A DNA stretch of 64,000 nucleotides from Allobosea vaviloviae (GTDB taxonomy: Bacteria > Pseudomonadota > Alphaproteobacteria > Rhizobiales > Beijerinckiaceae). The position numbers and the translations under genes were made by a program. The stretch is taken from contig NZ_LGSZ01000031.1 in NCBI RefSeq assembly GCF_001298265.1, forward strand, positions 62,001 to 126,000, read 5' to 3'. How positions within the stretch are numbered: the first letter of the stretch is position 1; each line of letters starts with the position of its first letter. This document shows positions 26,165-34,658 of the stretch, piece by piece. The notes under the pieces are model-generated. The model did not search any database and was not told the origin of the DNA. It worked only from the letters and a program-made list of their open reading frames with translations.

Positions 26165-27977
26165 TGGCGAAATCCTCTCCGAGATAGGCCTCGATCACCC
26201 GGCGGTCCCTGACCACGGACTGCGGATCGCCCTGCGCGATCACCTTGCCGGAATCGATCACGATGATGCGGTCCGACAGGCTCATGATCGCCTGCATGTT
26301 GTGCTCGATGGCGATCACCGTGACGCCTGCATCGCGGATCGCGCGGATCAGCGCGACCATCGTCTGCGTGTCGGTCTGGCTCTGGCCGGCCATGACCTCG
26401 TCGAGCAGCAGGATGTCGGGCTCGGTGGCGAGCGTGCGGGCGACCTCGAGGCGCTTGAGATCGCCGATCGGCAGGTTGCGCGCCTCGACCTCGCGGACAT
26501 GCTGCAGGCCGACCAGCGACGACACGCGCAGCGCCACCGCCCGCGCCGAGGCGACGTCGGGATGGCGCATGAAGGCACCGATCATGATGTTCTCGATCAC
26601 CGTCAATTTGCCGAAGGGCTGCACGATCTGGAAGGTGCGGCCGATACCGGCCCGCGCGAAGGCGTCCGGGCTCGCCGGCGTCGTCGCCTTCCCGCCCGAA
26701 ACGATGGCGATGCTGCCGGACGAAGGCTGGAGGAAGCCTGAGATCTGGTTGAACAGCGTCGTCTTGCCGGCACCGTTGGGGCCGATGATGCCGAGAATCT
26801 CGCCCCGCTTCAGCATCATCGAGACGTCGTCGGTCGCCGTCAGGCCGCCGAAGCGCATGACGAGGTTCTTGGTTTCCAGCATCGTCTCGCCAGGCGTCCC
26901 GGTGATCTGGCGCAGCGCCGGGGCTTCCTGCTCCGGCCGCGGCTGCCCACCCGGCAGCCTGTCGATCCAGCGCCCGACGCGAGCCCCGTAGGTGCCGACG
27001 AGCCCGCCTGGCAGCGTCAGCGTGATCAGCACGAGCACCGTGCCGTAGACGAAGCCGTGCAGGCCGTTGGCGGAGGCGCCGAGCCAGCCGCGCGCCAGTT
27101 CCGCGATCGGCACCACCAGCACCGTGCCCAGCAAGGGCCCGACGACGGTGCCGAGCCCGCCGATGAGGGCAAACATCGCGACCTCGATCGAGGTCGAGAG
27201 CGAGAACATCGTCGCCGGCTCGAGGAAGGTCGTGTACATCGCGTGGAACGAGCCGATCAGGCTGGTCAGCACGGCCGAGATCACGACGGCCTTGAGCTTG
27301 ACCCGCGTCGGGCTGATCCCGGCGGCCGAGGCCGCATCCTCGCGCTCGCGCACGGCGGTCAGATAATAGCCGAGCCGCGCATTGCGGATGGCGTAGGACA
27401 CGACCAGCGTCAGCAGCAGCAGGCCAAACGCGATGATCAGGTAGTTGAACTTGTCCTGGAAGATCATCCAGGCCCAGCCGAGCTTCAGCGGCACGATCAG
27501 CCCTGCCGAGCCGCCGGTGACGCCGTGAAAATGGATCGCCAGCAGGCGGATGACCTCGAGGAAGGCGATCGTCGCCAGCGAGAAGAACGGCCCGCGCAGG
27601 CGAAAGCAGGGATAGCCAATGCAGACCGCGACGACGGCCGAAAGCGCCGCGCCCGCCCACATGCCGATCCAGGGCGAGAGGCCGAGATGCTGGATCAGCA
27701 GCGCCGTGGTGTAGCCGCCGATGCCATAGAACATCATATGGCCGAGCGAGAGCTGGCCGGCATAGCCGCCGACGATGTTCCAGGCCGTCGACAGGCCGGC
27801 GAAGACGCAGATCGTCACGAAGACGTGGATGATGAAGGCGGAGTCGCTGAGCGCCGGGACGATCAGCAGCAGCGAGAGCAGGATGAGCGCGACATAGACG
27901 CGCGGATGGGCCAGGGCTGAAAGCCGGCTCGGCTTCGGCACGGCGACGGGAGCGACGGCGGCGGTGCGGGAGGTCAT
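26148..27977 (-). CDS. LivM-LivG fusion: ABC transporter permease plus ATPase
   Basis: 609 residues. Residues about 1-330 form the LivM membrane domain (YAGQLSLGHMMFYGIGGYTT, and REREDAASAAGISPTRVKLK as the coupling loop). Residues about 355-609 form LivG: Walker A GPNGAGKTTLFNQISGFL near 400, then LPIGDLKRLEVARTLATEP in place of the usual signature, and Walker B ILLLDEVMAGQSQTD. In most LivG proteins the signature region reads LSYGxQRxLEIARAL and Walker B DEPxAGL. Pro is replaced by Val here, as in one LivG subgroup. It sits 4 bp after LivH. Compare the 841-residue LivMGF at 15206, which also absorbed LivF. Confidence 0.92.
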   Translation of the reverse strand: MTSRTAAVAPVAVPKPSRLSALAHPRVYVALILLSLLLIVPALSDSAFIIHVFVTICVFAGLSTAWNIVGGYAGQLSLGHMMFYGIGGYTTALLIQHLGLSPWIGMWAGAALSAVVAVCIGYPCFRLRGPFFSLATIAFLEVIRLLAIHFHGVTGGSAGLIVPLKLGWAWMIFQDKFNYLIIAFGLLLLTLVVSYAIRNARLGYYLTAVREREDAASAAGISPTRVKLKAVVISAVLTSLIGSFHAMYTTFLEPATMFSLSTSIEVAMFALIGGLGTVVGPLLGTVLVVPIAELARGWLGASANGLHGFVYGTVLVLITLTLPGGLVGTYGARVGRWIDRLPGGQPRPEQEAPALRQITGTPGETMLETKNLVMRFGGLTATDDVSMMLKRGEILGIIGPNGAGKTTLFNQISGFLQPSSGSIAIVSGGKATTPASPDAFARAGIGRTFQIVQPFGKLTVIENIMIGAFMRHPDVASARAVALRVSSLVGLQHVREVEARNLPIGDLKRLEVARTLATEPDILLLDEVMAGQSQTDTQTMVALIRAIRDAGVTVIAIEHNMQAIMSLSDRIIVIDSGKVIAQGDPQSVVRDRRVIEAYLGEDFANAQGL

Positions 27978-27981
27978 GGGC

Positions 27982-28854
27982 TCACTCCGTCCCGCGGCCG
28001 AAGCCGAACAGGCCGGTCGGCTTGAAGATCAGGATCAGGATAAAGATCGCGAAATAGACGACCTCCTTGAGGTCGGGCGCGATGTAGTAGCCCGACAGGC
28101 TGTCGACGATGCCGATGATCATCGCTCCCGCAAAGGCGCCGTACATGCTGCGCATGCCGCCGAGCACGACCACGACGAAGGCGGTCAGCACGAAATAGGA
28201 GCCGATCGTCGGTGTGACCGGGAACATCGGCGTGATCAGCGCGCTGGCGAGTCCGACGCAGGCCGCGCCGAGCCCAAACGAGATGATGTAGATGCGGTCG
28301 ACCCGCACGCCCATCAGCAAGGCGGCATTGCGGTTCTGCGCGGTGGCGCGGATGGCGCGGCCGAGCGGCGTCTTCTGCATGAAGAGATGCAGCCCCGCGA
28401 CCAGCGCCAGCGCGCAGGCGAGGATGACGATCTGCCCCGACAGCACCGTATAGCCGCCGAGCGAGACCGACTGACGGGCGCTGGGCGTCGAGACCGAATA
28501 GAGATCGGCCCCGAAGATCATCAGCGCCAGGTTCACCAGCGCGGTCGAGAGGCCGACGGTGGCGAAAATCTGAATGTGCTCGTCGGCGTTCAGCAGCGGC
28601 TGGATGATAAAGCGCTGCACCAGCGCACCGACGCAGAACAGCAGCACGACGACCGGCACGGCCGAGACGTAAGGGTGCCAGCCGAGCTTGGTGGCGAGCA
28701 GATAGGTCGCGTACATGCCGATCATCAGGAACTCGCCATGGGCGAAGTTCACGACGCGGACGATGCCGAAGATCAGCGTCAGTCCCACCGCGATGATGGC
28801 GTACATGCTGCCGAGCATGATGCCGTTGAGCAGCAACTGGACAAGCACGTCCAT
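27982..28854 (-). CDS. Branched-chain amino acid-type ABC transporter permease LivH
   Basis: 290 residues of mostly hydrophobic helices. LivH landmarks are VGLTLIFGIVRVVNFAHGEF (NFAHG), the coupling region LGRAIRATAQNRNAALLMG, and a C-terminal ILIFKPTGLFGFGRGTE. The ATG start gives MDVLVQLLLNGIMLGSMYAI, a standard LivH beginning. It is separated from the binding-protein gene by a 124-bp gap holding two stem-loops. Confidence 0.93.
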   Translation of the reverse strand: MDVLVQLLLNGIMLGSMYAIIAVGLTLIFGIVRVVNFAHGEFLMIGMYATYLLATKLGWHPYVSAVPVVVLLFCVGALVQRFIIQPLLNADEHIQIFATVGLSTALVNLALMIFGADLYSVSTPSARQSVSLGGYTVLSGQIVILACALALVAGLHLFMQKTPLGRAIRATAQNRNAALLMGVRVDRIYIISFGLGAACVGLASALITPMFPVTPTIGSYFVLTAFVVVVLGGMRSMYGAFAGAMIIGIVDSLSGYYIAPDLKEVVYFAIFILILIFKPTGLFGFGRGTE

Positions 28855-28911
28855 TTAGGGCGTCTCCGAAGTCGATCTGTCGAAGCGAGGGATGTTGGGC
28901 GCAGGGCGCGA

Positions 28912-28964
28912 GAGGGCCGCACGCGGCGGCCCTCGGGCTCCGTCAAGTCCTGCGTGGGCAGGAC
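28912..28964. repeat. Two stem-loops between LIV binding-protein and permease genes
   Basis: GAGGGCCGC-ACGCG-GCGGCCCTC (28912-28934) is a perfect 9-bp stem with a 5-base loop. GTCCTGC-GTGG-GCAGGAC (28947-28964) is a perfect 7-bp stem with a 4-base loop. Both lie downstream of the binding-protein stop in its direction of transcription, so they may stabilise its mRNA or reduce read-through into the permeases. Confidence 0.6.
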
Positions 28965-28978
28965 GGGATCGTCGGCGC

Positions 28979-30187
28979 TCAGTTGGTGCCGATGCCGACC
29001 TTCATCTTGGCCACGGCCGCATCGGCCGGGAACACGGTGACGAGCTCGCCGCCTTGCCACTGCATCAGGAAGGGCACGGCGCGGCTGTTCTGGCCGCTCT
29101 CGGCGAATTTGGCGCCCCAGCCGGTCGCCGTGCCGCCGACAGGCACGTCGACCGCCAGCACCGCCGTGCGGATCGAGGCCGCCTTCAGGTCGGGCGCCTT
29201 CTCCATGGCGTCGAGGAAGACCAGCGCGCCCATGTAGTTGGCGAGCGAGTGGCCCGAGCGCGGCGCGGTGCCGTATTTGGCCTGGTACTTCTTGACGAAG
29301 GCGTCGACGCCGGGCGCCGCCTTCGGATTGGTGCGGAACTGGGTGAAGTCGACATTGAGGGCGCCCTCCATGTTCTCCGCGCCGATCGCCAGCATGGTGT
29401 CGCGCAAGGAGTAGCCGCCGCCCGCGCCGATCATGGCCTTGGGCTTGAAGCCCTGCTCCTTCATCTGGCGGAAGAACAGCACGGTGTCGTTCTGGTAGGA
29501 GGTCTGGAGCACGACATCGGCACCGGCCGTCTTGAGGCGCAGGATCACCGGCGTCAGATCGACCGACTTCGCCGAATAGGGCAGCGTCTCGACGATGGTG
29601 ACGCCCTTCTCCTTGGCGCGGGCGGTTTGATAGCCGGCGACCGTCTGGCCGTAGAGCGAATCCTCATGGATGATCGCGACCTTGAGCGACTTGGCCTCGA
29701 GGCCCAGCGCCGGAGCGATGGCCTCGCCCACGGCATCGACCATGCGGGCGGCGAAATCGCGCGCGGTCGGGTTGGTGCGGTAGACGTTCTTGAAGCCGCG
29801 CTCGGTGATCGGGTCCGAGATCGCGCCGAGCTCGAAATAGGGCACGCCGGCGAGTTCCGCGACCTGCGTCGCCGCAATCGAGAGCGAGGACGAATAGGTC
29901 CCGAAGATCACCGGCACCTTGTCCACCGAGGTCAGGCGGCGCGCCTCGCCGACGGCCTGGTTGGGCTCGACCGCGTCGCCTTTGACGATCTCGATCTTCT
30001 GCTTCTTCAGGCCGCCGGCGGCGTTGCGCTCCTCGATGGCGATCTCGAGCCCGCGGAAGCTCTCGTCGCCGAGCAACGCCAGCCCGCCCGAGAAGGGATA
30101 GAGTGCGCCGATCTTGACCTGGGCGAAGGCCTGCGTTGCCGACAGAGTCAAAGCTGCGGCGAGCGCCGCACGCGTTACGAACCTCAT
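28979..30187 (-). CDS. Branched-chain amino acid-type ABC transporter substrate-binding protein
   Basis: 402 residues from the second of two adjacent ATGs (30187), chosen because GGGAGGAC is five bases upstream of it. The signal peptide is MRFVTRAALAAALTL…TQAFAQ, and the mature part opens VKIGALYPFSGGLALLGDE. Peripla_BP_6 landmarks are EERNAAGGLKKQKIEIVKGD, FGTYSSSLSIAATQVAELAG and IHEDSLYGQTVAGY. It is the first gene of the minus-strand operon that includes LivH, LivMG, LivF and the four enzymes, and diverges from the quinone oxidoreductase. Cargo is unknown. Confidence 0.93.
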   Translation of the reverse strand: MRFVTRAALAAALTLSATQAFAQVKIGALYPFSGGLALLGDESFRGLEIAIEERNAAGGLKKQKIEIVKGDAVEPNQAVGEARRLTSVDKVPVIFGTYSSSLSIAATQVAELAGVPYFELGAISDPITERGFKNVYRTNPTARDFAARMVDAVGEAIAPALGLEAKSLKVAIIHEDSLYGQTVAGYQTARAKEKGVTIVETLPYSAKSVDLTPVILRLKTAGADVVLQTSYQNDTVLFFRQMKEQGFKPKAMIGAGGGYSLRDTMLAIGAENMEGALNVDFTQFRTNPKAAPGVDAFVKKYQAKYGTAPRSGHSLANYMGALVFLDAMEKAPDLKAASIRTAVLAVDVPVGGTATGWGAKFAESGQNSRAVPFLMQWQGGELVTVFPADAAVAKMKVGIGTN

Positions 30188-30293
30188 CATGTCCTCCCTG
30201 GGACCGCTGTCACGAGCATTTCTTGCGGTCCCCATCGCATGATGCGTCCCGGTCGGACGTTTCGCCGACGACCGGATAATGCAGATAACCAAG

Positions 30294-30304
30294 TTGCCTG
30301 ACAA
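30294..30304. promoter_or_regulatory. Weak candidate GntR-type site TTGCCTGACAA
   Basis: An 11-bp odd palindrome with one mismatched pair (TTG-C-CTG-A-CAA), located in the 238-bp divergent region between the LIV binding-protein gene and the quinone oxidoreductase. A GntR gene lies at the end of the plus-strand operon. The site resembles TTGTCNGACAA-like FCD-regulator sites but is short. Confidence 0.25.
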
Positions 30305-30425
30305 GTGGGGTTTTGCTAACGCTTGAACCAAGGCGGGGTGAACGGCACAAGAGCGGTTCGAGCCCACGCTGGCGCATGCTTCGCCCAGCGACAAGCCAGC
30401 CGGATGTGAGGGAGAGACGACGACC

Positions 30426-31427
30426 ATGCCATTGCCGCAGACGATGAAGCAGGTGCGCTTTTCCGGGCCGGGCGGCCCGGAGGTGATCGAGATCGAGACC
30501 GCGCCGCTGCCGCAGCCCGGTCCCGGCCAGGTACTGATCGCGGTCGCGGCGGCGGGAATCAACCGGCCCGACTGCCTGCAGCGCGCTGGCGGCTACCCGC
30601 CTCCCCCCGGCGCGACGCAGATCCCCGGGCTCGAGATCTCAGGCCATATCGCTGCCGTCGGCGAGGGCGTCGCGGAAAGCCGCATCGGCGAAGCCGTCTG
30701 CGCGCTGGTGATCAGCGGCGGCTATGCGCAATACGCGGTGGCCGACGAGCCGCTCTGCCTGCCGGTGCCGAAGCCGCTCTCTCTGTTGGAGGCCGGCGGC
30801 CTGCCCGAGACCTACTTCACCGTCTACGACAACGTCTTCACGCGCGGCCGCCTCAAGAAGGGTGAGACGATCCTGATACATGGCGGCTCCAGCGGCATCG
30901 GCTCGACCGCGATCCAGCTCGCCAGGCATGCTGGTGCAACCGTCTATGCGACGGCCGGCTCGGCCGAGAAATGTGCCTTCTGCCGCTCGCTCGGCGCGCA
31001 GGAGGCGATCGACTACCGCGCCACGGACTTCGTCGAGGAGGTCAAGCGGCTGACCGACAAGCAGGGCGTCGATGTCGTCCTCGACATGGTCGGCGGCTCC
31101 TATATCCAGCGCAACATCAACATCCTGGCGCTCGAGGGGCGGCTGGTGCAGATCGCCTTCCTGCAGAGCAGCAAGGCCGATCTCGACCTGATGAACGTCA
31201 TGCTCCGGCGCCTGACGCTGACCGGCTCGACGCTGCGGGCGCGCTCGGTCGCGCTCAAGGCCGAGATCGCCGCGCAGTTGCGCCGCGATGTCTGGCCGCT
31301 GCTGGAAGCGGGCACCGTCAAGCCGATCATCCACGCCACCTTCCCGCTGGAGCAGGCAAGGCAAGCGCATGAGCTGATGGAATCAAGCGCTCATCTCGGC
31401 AAGATCATGCTCGAGGTCGCCAAATGA
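30426..31427 (+). CDS. NAD(P)H quinone oxidoreductase, zinc-free MDR family
   Basis: 333 residues of the medium-chain dehydrogenase fold without zinc ligands. Landmarks: AAGINRPDCLQRAGGYPPPPG and PGLEISGHIAAVGEGV in the N-terminal domain, and the cofactor motif ILIHGGSSGIGSTAIQLARHAG. This is the PIG3/QorA-type pattern. GGAGAG lies nine bases ahead of the first ATG; a second ATG six codons in (MKQVRF) is also possible. It reduces quinones or conjugated enones using NADPH. It is coupled to the following SDR by an ATGA overlap. Confidence 0.9.
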   Translation: MPLPQTMKQVRFSGPGGPEVIEIETAPLPQPGPGQVLIAVAAAGINRPDCLQRAGGYPPPPGATQIPGLEISGHIAAVGEGVAESRIGEAVCALVISGGYAQYAVADEPLCLPVPKPLSLLEAGGLPETYFTVYDNVFTRGRLKKGETILIHGGSSGIGSTAIQLARHAGATVYATAGSAEKCAFCRSLGAQEAIDYRATDFVEEVKRLTDKQGVDVVLDMVGGSYIQRNINILALEGRLVQIAFLQSSKADLDLMNVMLRRLTLTGSTLRARSVALKAEIAAQLRRDVWPLLEAGTVKPIIHATFPLEQARQAHELMESSAHLGKIMLEVAK

Positions 31428-32194
31428 CCAGCCATAGCGGCAAGGTCGTGCTCGTCACGGGCGCCGGGCGCGGCATCGGCCAGGCGATCGCCGACGCCCA
31501 TGCAGCGGCCGGCGCCAGCGTCGCCTATCTAGACCATGATCCGGCGCTGGCGGCGGCGGCGGCCGAGGCTGCACGCGCACGCGGCGCGACGACGCTGGCG
31601 GTTTCCGCCGATGTCGCCGACGAGGCTTCGGTCAAGGCAGCCGTGGCGCGCATCGTCGACACGCTCGGGCCGATCGGCGTGCTGATCAACAATGCCGGGA
31701 TCTCGCCGAAATCGGGAGCAGACGGCAAGCGCGCCAAGCTCGGCGAGATGAGCGCGGAGGAATGGCGCCGCGTGCTCGACGTCAACCTGACCGGCGCGTT
31801 CCTCTGCGCCAGCGCGGTCGTGCCGGCGATGCGCGTCGCCGGGCGTGGATCGATCGTCAGCGTCTCCTCCGTCGCAGGCAAGACCTATTGCGACATCGTC
31901 GGCGTCCACTACGCCGCGACCAAGGCCGCTCTGATCGGCTTCACCAAGCATCTGGCGGGCGAACTCGGTCCTGACGGCATCACCGTGAACGCGGTGGCGC
32001 CGGGCCGCATCGACACGCCGCTGATGCGCGGCACCGCTCCGGAAGCCAACGAGGCGGCCCGGATGGCGACGCCGCTGCGCCGGCTCGGCAGCCCCGAGGA
32101 TGTCGCCCAGACCTGCCTGTTCCTGACCTCCGACAACGCCGCCTTCGTCACCGGGCAGGTCTGCGACGTGGCCGGCGGCTGGCTGATGACCTGA
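31424..32194 (+). CDS. SDR family oxidoreductase (FabG-like)
   Basis: 256 residues. The cofactor motif is VTGAGRGIGQAIADAHAAAG, with Asp in AYLDHD after strand 2 (NAD preference). NNAGIS, the catalytic Ser in SVSSVAGK and Tyr-Lys in HYAATKAAL are present, and the C-terminal motif is TGQVCDVAGGWLMT. All catalytic residues are intact. It lies between the quinone oxidoreductase (ATGA overlap) and a second SDR 8 bp downstream. Substrate is unknown. Confidence 0.92.
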   Translation: MTSHSGKVVLVTGAGRGIGQAIADAHAAAGASVAYLDHDPALAAAAAEAARARGATTLAVSADVADEASVKAAVARIVDTLGPIGVLINNAGISPKSGADGKRAKLGEMSAEEWRRVLDVNLTGAFLCASAVVPAMRVAGRGSIVSVSSVAGKTYCDIVGVHYAATKAALIGFTKHLAGELGPDGITVNAVAPGRIDTPLMRGTAPEANEAARMATPLRRLGSPEDVAQTCLFLTSDNAAFVTGQVCDVAGGWLMT

Positions 32195-32202
32195 GGCGCA
32201 TC

Positions 32203-32940
32203 GTGATCGATTTTTCGGGCAAGGTCCTGCTGCTGACGGGCGGCAACGGCGCGATCAGCCGCGCCATCGCGACGCTCTTCCACCACCACGGCGCGTCCTG
32301 CGTCCTGACCGATCTCGACGGCGAGGGCGTGGCCACATTTGCTCGCGAGCTCGATCCCGGCAGGGGCCGCACGCTGGCCTTGCGGCAGGATGCGGCGCAG
32401 GCGAGCGATGCACAGCGCGCGGTCGAGGCTGCGGTCTCGCATTTCGGCCGCATCGACCACCTGGTCACGGCGGCAGGGCTCTATCACGACCGTCTGGTCA
32501 GCGAGATGAGCGAGGCCGAATGGCGCCAGTCGATCGCGATCAACCTCGACGGCGTCTTCCACAGCTGCCGCGCCGCCATCCCGCATCTGGCGGAGGGTGG
32601 ATCGATCGTGAACCTCGCCTCGATGGCCGGCCATCGCGGCAGCTACGCCCATGCCCATTATGCCGCCGCCAAGGGCGGCGTGCTCAGCCTGACGCGGTCG
32701 CTGGCGCTCGAACTGGCGCCGAAGATCCGCGTCAATGCCGTCTCGCCGGGCCTGATCGAGGGGCCGATGGTCCAGCCCCTGATCGCCAAAAAGCCGGAGC
32801 TGATCCAGAACACGCCGATGAAGCGGTTGGGAACGGCCGCCGAGGTCGCGGGCGTCGTTGCCTTCCTGTGCTCCGATCTGGCAGGTTTCGTCACTGGCGA
32901 GACCGTTCACGTCAATGGCGGCCTGCATATCGCCAGCTAA
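32203..32940 (+). CDS. SDR family protein with atypical cofactor loop
   Basis: 245 residues from a GTG start (GTG ATC GAT TTT TCG), the only reasonable start after the previous stop. The glycine-rich loop reads LLTGGNGAISRAIATLF, so the last Gly of TGxxxGIG is Ser and the preceding Gly is Ala. NNAG is replaced by TAAGLY. The catalytic Ser (LASMAGHRG) and Tyr-x3-Lys (HYAAAKGG) are kept, as is the FVTGETVHVNGG ending. It may still be active, with altered cofactor binding. It follows the first SDR in the same operon. Confidence 0.88.
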   Translation: MIDFSGKVLLLTGGNGAISRAIATLFHHHGASCVLTDLDGEGVATFARELDPGRGRTLALRQDAAQASDAQRAVEAAVSHFGRIDHLVTAAGLYHDRLVSEMSEAEWRQSIAINLDGVFHSCRAAIPHLAEGGSIVNLASMAGHRGSYAHAHYAAAKGGVLSLTRSLALELAPKIRVNAVSPGLIEGPMVQPLIAKKPELIQNTPMKRLGTAAEVAGVVAFLCSDLAGFVTGETVHVNGGLHIAS

Positions 32941-32949
32941 AGGAACGGA

Positions 32950-33693
32950 TTGAGCCCCATGGTCGCCGACAGAAGCCGATCCGAGCTGCGTGACATTCTG
33001 GGACGGGCGCCCTCGCTCGCGGACACGCTGGCGCTCCGGCTGCGCGACGAGATTTCCTCGGGCCGCCTTCAGGCGGGCGAGCGCCTGCCCACCGAGCAGC
33101 AGCTCGCCGCGACCTACGGCGTCAGCCGCCCGATCGTGCGCGAGGCCGTGGGGCGGCTGAAGCATGACGGGCTGGTGCTGTCGCGCCAGGGGGCGGGCGC
33201 TTTCGTCGCCGAGCCCGGATCGAGCTCGGTCTTCCGGCTCGACGTCGCGGATTTTTCCGACAAGGCGGAGCTGCGCCACATCGTCGAACTGCTGATGGCG
33301 GTCGAGGCGTCAGCGACGGAGCACACGGCCGAGCGCCACAGCGAGGCCGACCTGGCCACCATCCGCACCCGGCTGGACGCGATGCAGGCCGCGATCGACC
33401 GGGGCGAATCCGGCGTCGACGAGGATGTCGCCTTCCACCGCGCCATCATCGACGCCACCGGCAATCCGTTCTTCCGCGATCTGTCGGAGTTTCTCGACCG
33501 GCGCGTCCGAAACTTCATCCGCACCGCCCGCGCCAATTCGGCGCGCCTCGCCGGCATGGCGCAGACGGTGCAGGGCGAGCACCAGGCGATCTTCGAGGCG
33601 ATCGTCGCGCGTGACCCGCAGGCGGCCCGCATGGCGGCTGAAACCCATCTCAAGAATGCAGCCGCGCGGCTCGCGCTCTATCTCGGGCGGTAG
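32950..33693 (+). CDS. GntR family transcriptional regulator (FadR subfamily, FCD domain)
   Basis: 247 residues from a TTG five bases after AGGA. The ATG three codons later (32959) is an alternative, but its spacing to that ribosome site is long. The N-terminal winged helix has LPTEQQLAATYGVSRPIVRE, the GntR recognition signature, and the C-terminal all-helical FCD domain has DEDVAFHRAIIDATGNPFF and a late EHQAIFEAIVARD. It is the last gene of the QOR-SDR-SDR operon, 9 bp after the second SDR, and probably autoregulates it. It converges with the DapA-like gene, leaving only 14 bp. Confidence 0.9.
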   Translation: MSPMVADRSRSELRDILGRAPSLADTLALRLRDEISSGRLQAGERLPTEQQLAATYGVSRPIVREAVGRLKHDGLVLSRQGAGAFVAEPGSSSVFRLDVADFSDKAELRHIVELLMAVEASATEHTAERHSEADLATIRTRLDAMQAAIDRGESGVDEDVAFHRAIIDATGNPFFRDLSEFLDRRVRNFIRTARANSARLAGMAQTVQGEHQAIFEAIVARDPQAARMAAETHLKNAAARLALYLGR

Positions 33694-33707
33694 CCCGCGA
33701 GGAAGCG

Positions 33708-34625
33708 CTACCTCGCCCAGTTCAACGCCAGCGGATCGAGCTCGCGGGCCAGCTCGATGAGCCCCTCGCGGGTTTTGGGATGCAGCGGCGTCAGCGGGTG
33801 GCGCACGGCCTCCGACTTGATCACCCCGCCCTCCTTCATCACCGCCTTGGCCGAGCGCAGGCCGCATTGGCGGTTCTCGTAGTTGATGATCGGCAGCACC
33901 CTGGCATAAAGCGCGGTCGCCTGCTTGCGATCGCCAGCGGCATGGGCGGTGAGGATCGGCTTGATCAGGTCGGGGATCATGGCTGATGTCATCGTGCCGG
34001 TAGCGCCGGCATCGAGATCGGCCATCAGAGTGATCGCCTCCTCGCCGTCGAAGGGCCCGGCAACCGCCGAGCCGCCGGCCTCGATCAGCGCGCGCAGCTT
34101 GTTGGCCGTGCCGGGCACCTCGATCTTGAAGTAGCGCACGAGCGGCACCTCCTTTGCGAGGCGCACCATGAAGGGGACCGTCATCGTCACGCCCGAAAGC
34201 GGCGCATCCTGCAGGATGATCGGAATCCCGCAGGCGTCCGCGACGGATTTGAAGTGCTCGATCATGCCCTGCTCGTCGGCCTTGAGCAGCGCGCCGTGAT
34301 AGGGCGGCATCATCATCAGCATCTTGGCGCCGGCATCCGCCGCCGCCTTGGCGCGCTGGGCGGCAATTCGCGTCGAGAAATGCGAGGTGGTGACGATCAC
34401 CGGCACGCGGCCGGCAACCTGCTCGAGCGAAACCCGCATCACCTGCTCGCGCTCCTCATCGGTCAGCAGGAACTGCTCGGAGAAGTTCGCGAGGATGCAG
34501 ATGCCGTCGACGCCCTGATCGACCATCAGGTCCATGACGCGGCGGTTGCCGGCGATATCGAGGTCGCCATTGTCGTGGAAGATGGTCGGAGCGATCGGCA
34601 GGATGCCCTTGTAGGGTTCGGTCAT
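33708..34625 (-). CDS. Dihydrodipicolinate synthase family aldolase/dehydratase (DapA-like)
   Basis: 305 residues, a TIM-barrel class I aldolase of the DapA/NAL family. The Schiff-base lysine is Lys167 in RYFKIEVPG. The position of the conserved active-site Tyr (LYNVP in DapA) reads LQDAP (Gln139). The TT motif is seen as TTSHFST. The Tyr to Gln change and the setting beside TctABC and PdxA2 argue against lysine biosynthesis. They favour breakdown of a sugar acid or hydroxy acid, for example a 2-keto-3-deoxy acid. It is the last gene of the minus-strand operon. Confidence 0.88.
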   Translation of the reverse strand: MTEPYKGILPIAPTIFHDNGDLDIAGNRRVMDLMVDQGVDGICILANFSEQFLLTDEEREQVMRVSLEQVAGRVPVIVTTSHFSTRIAAQRAKAAADAGAKMLMMMPPYHGALLKADEQGMIEHFKSVADACGIPIILQDAPLSGVTMTVPFMVRLAKEVPLVRYFKIEVPGTANKLRALIEAGGSAVAGPFDGEEAITLMADLDAGATGTMTSAMIPDLIKPILTAHAAGDRKQATALYARVLPIINYENRQCGLRSAKAVMKEGGVIKSEAVRHPLTPLHPKTREGLIELARELDPLALNWAR

Positions 34626-34658
34626 GGCGGCGTTTCCGGTGGTTTCTTGAAGTGACGG

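Noticed and set aside
27057-27920. Plus-strand frame opposite the LivM part of the LivM-LivG fusion
   Set aside because: Its translation is an Arg/Asp/Gln-rich mirror of hydrophobic helices, the usual antisense artefact of membrane-protein genes.
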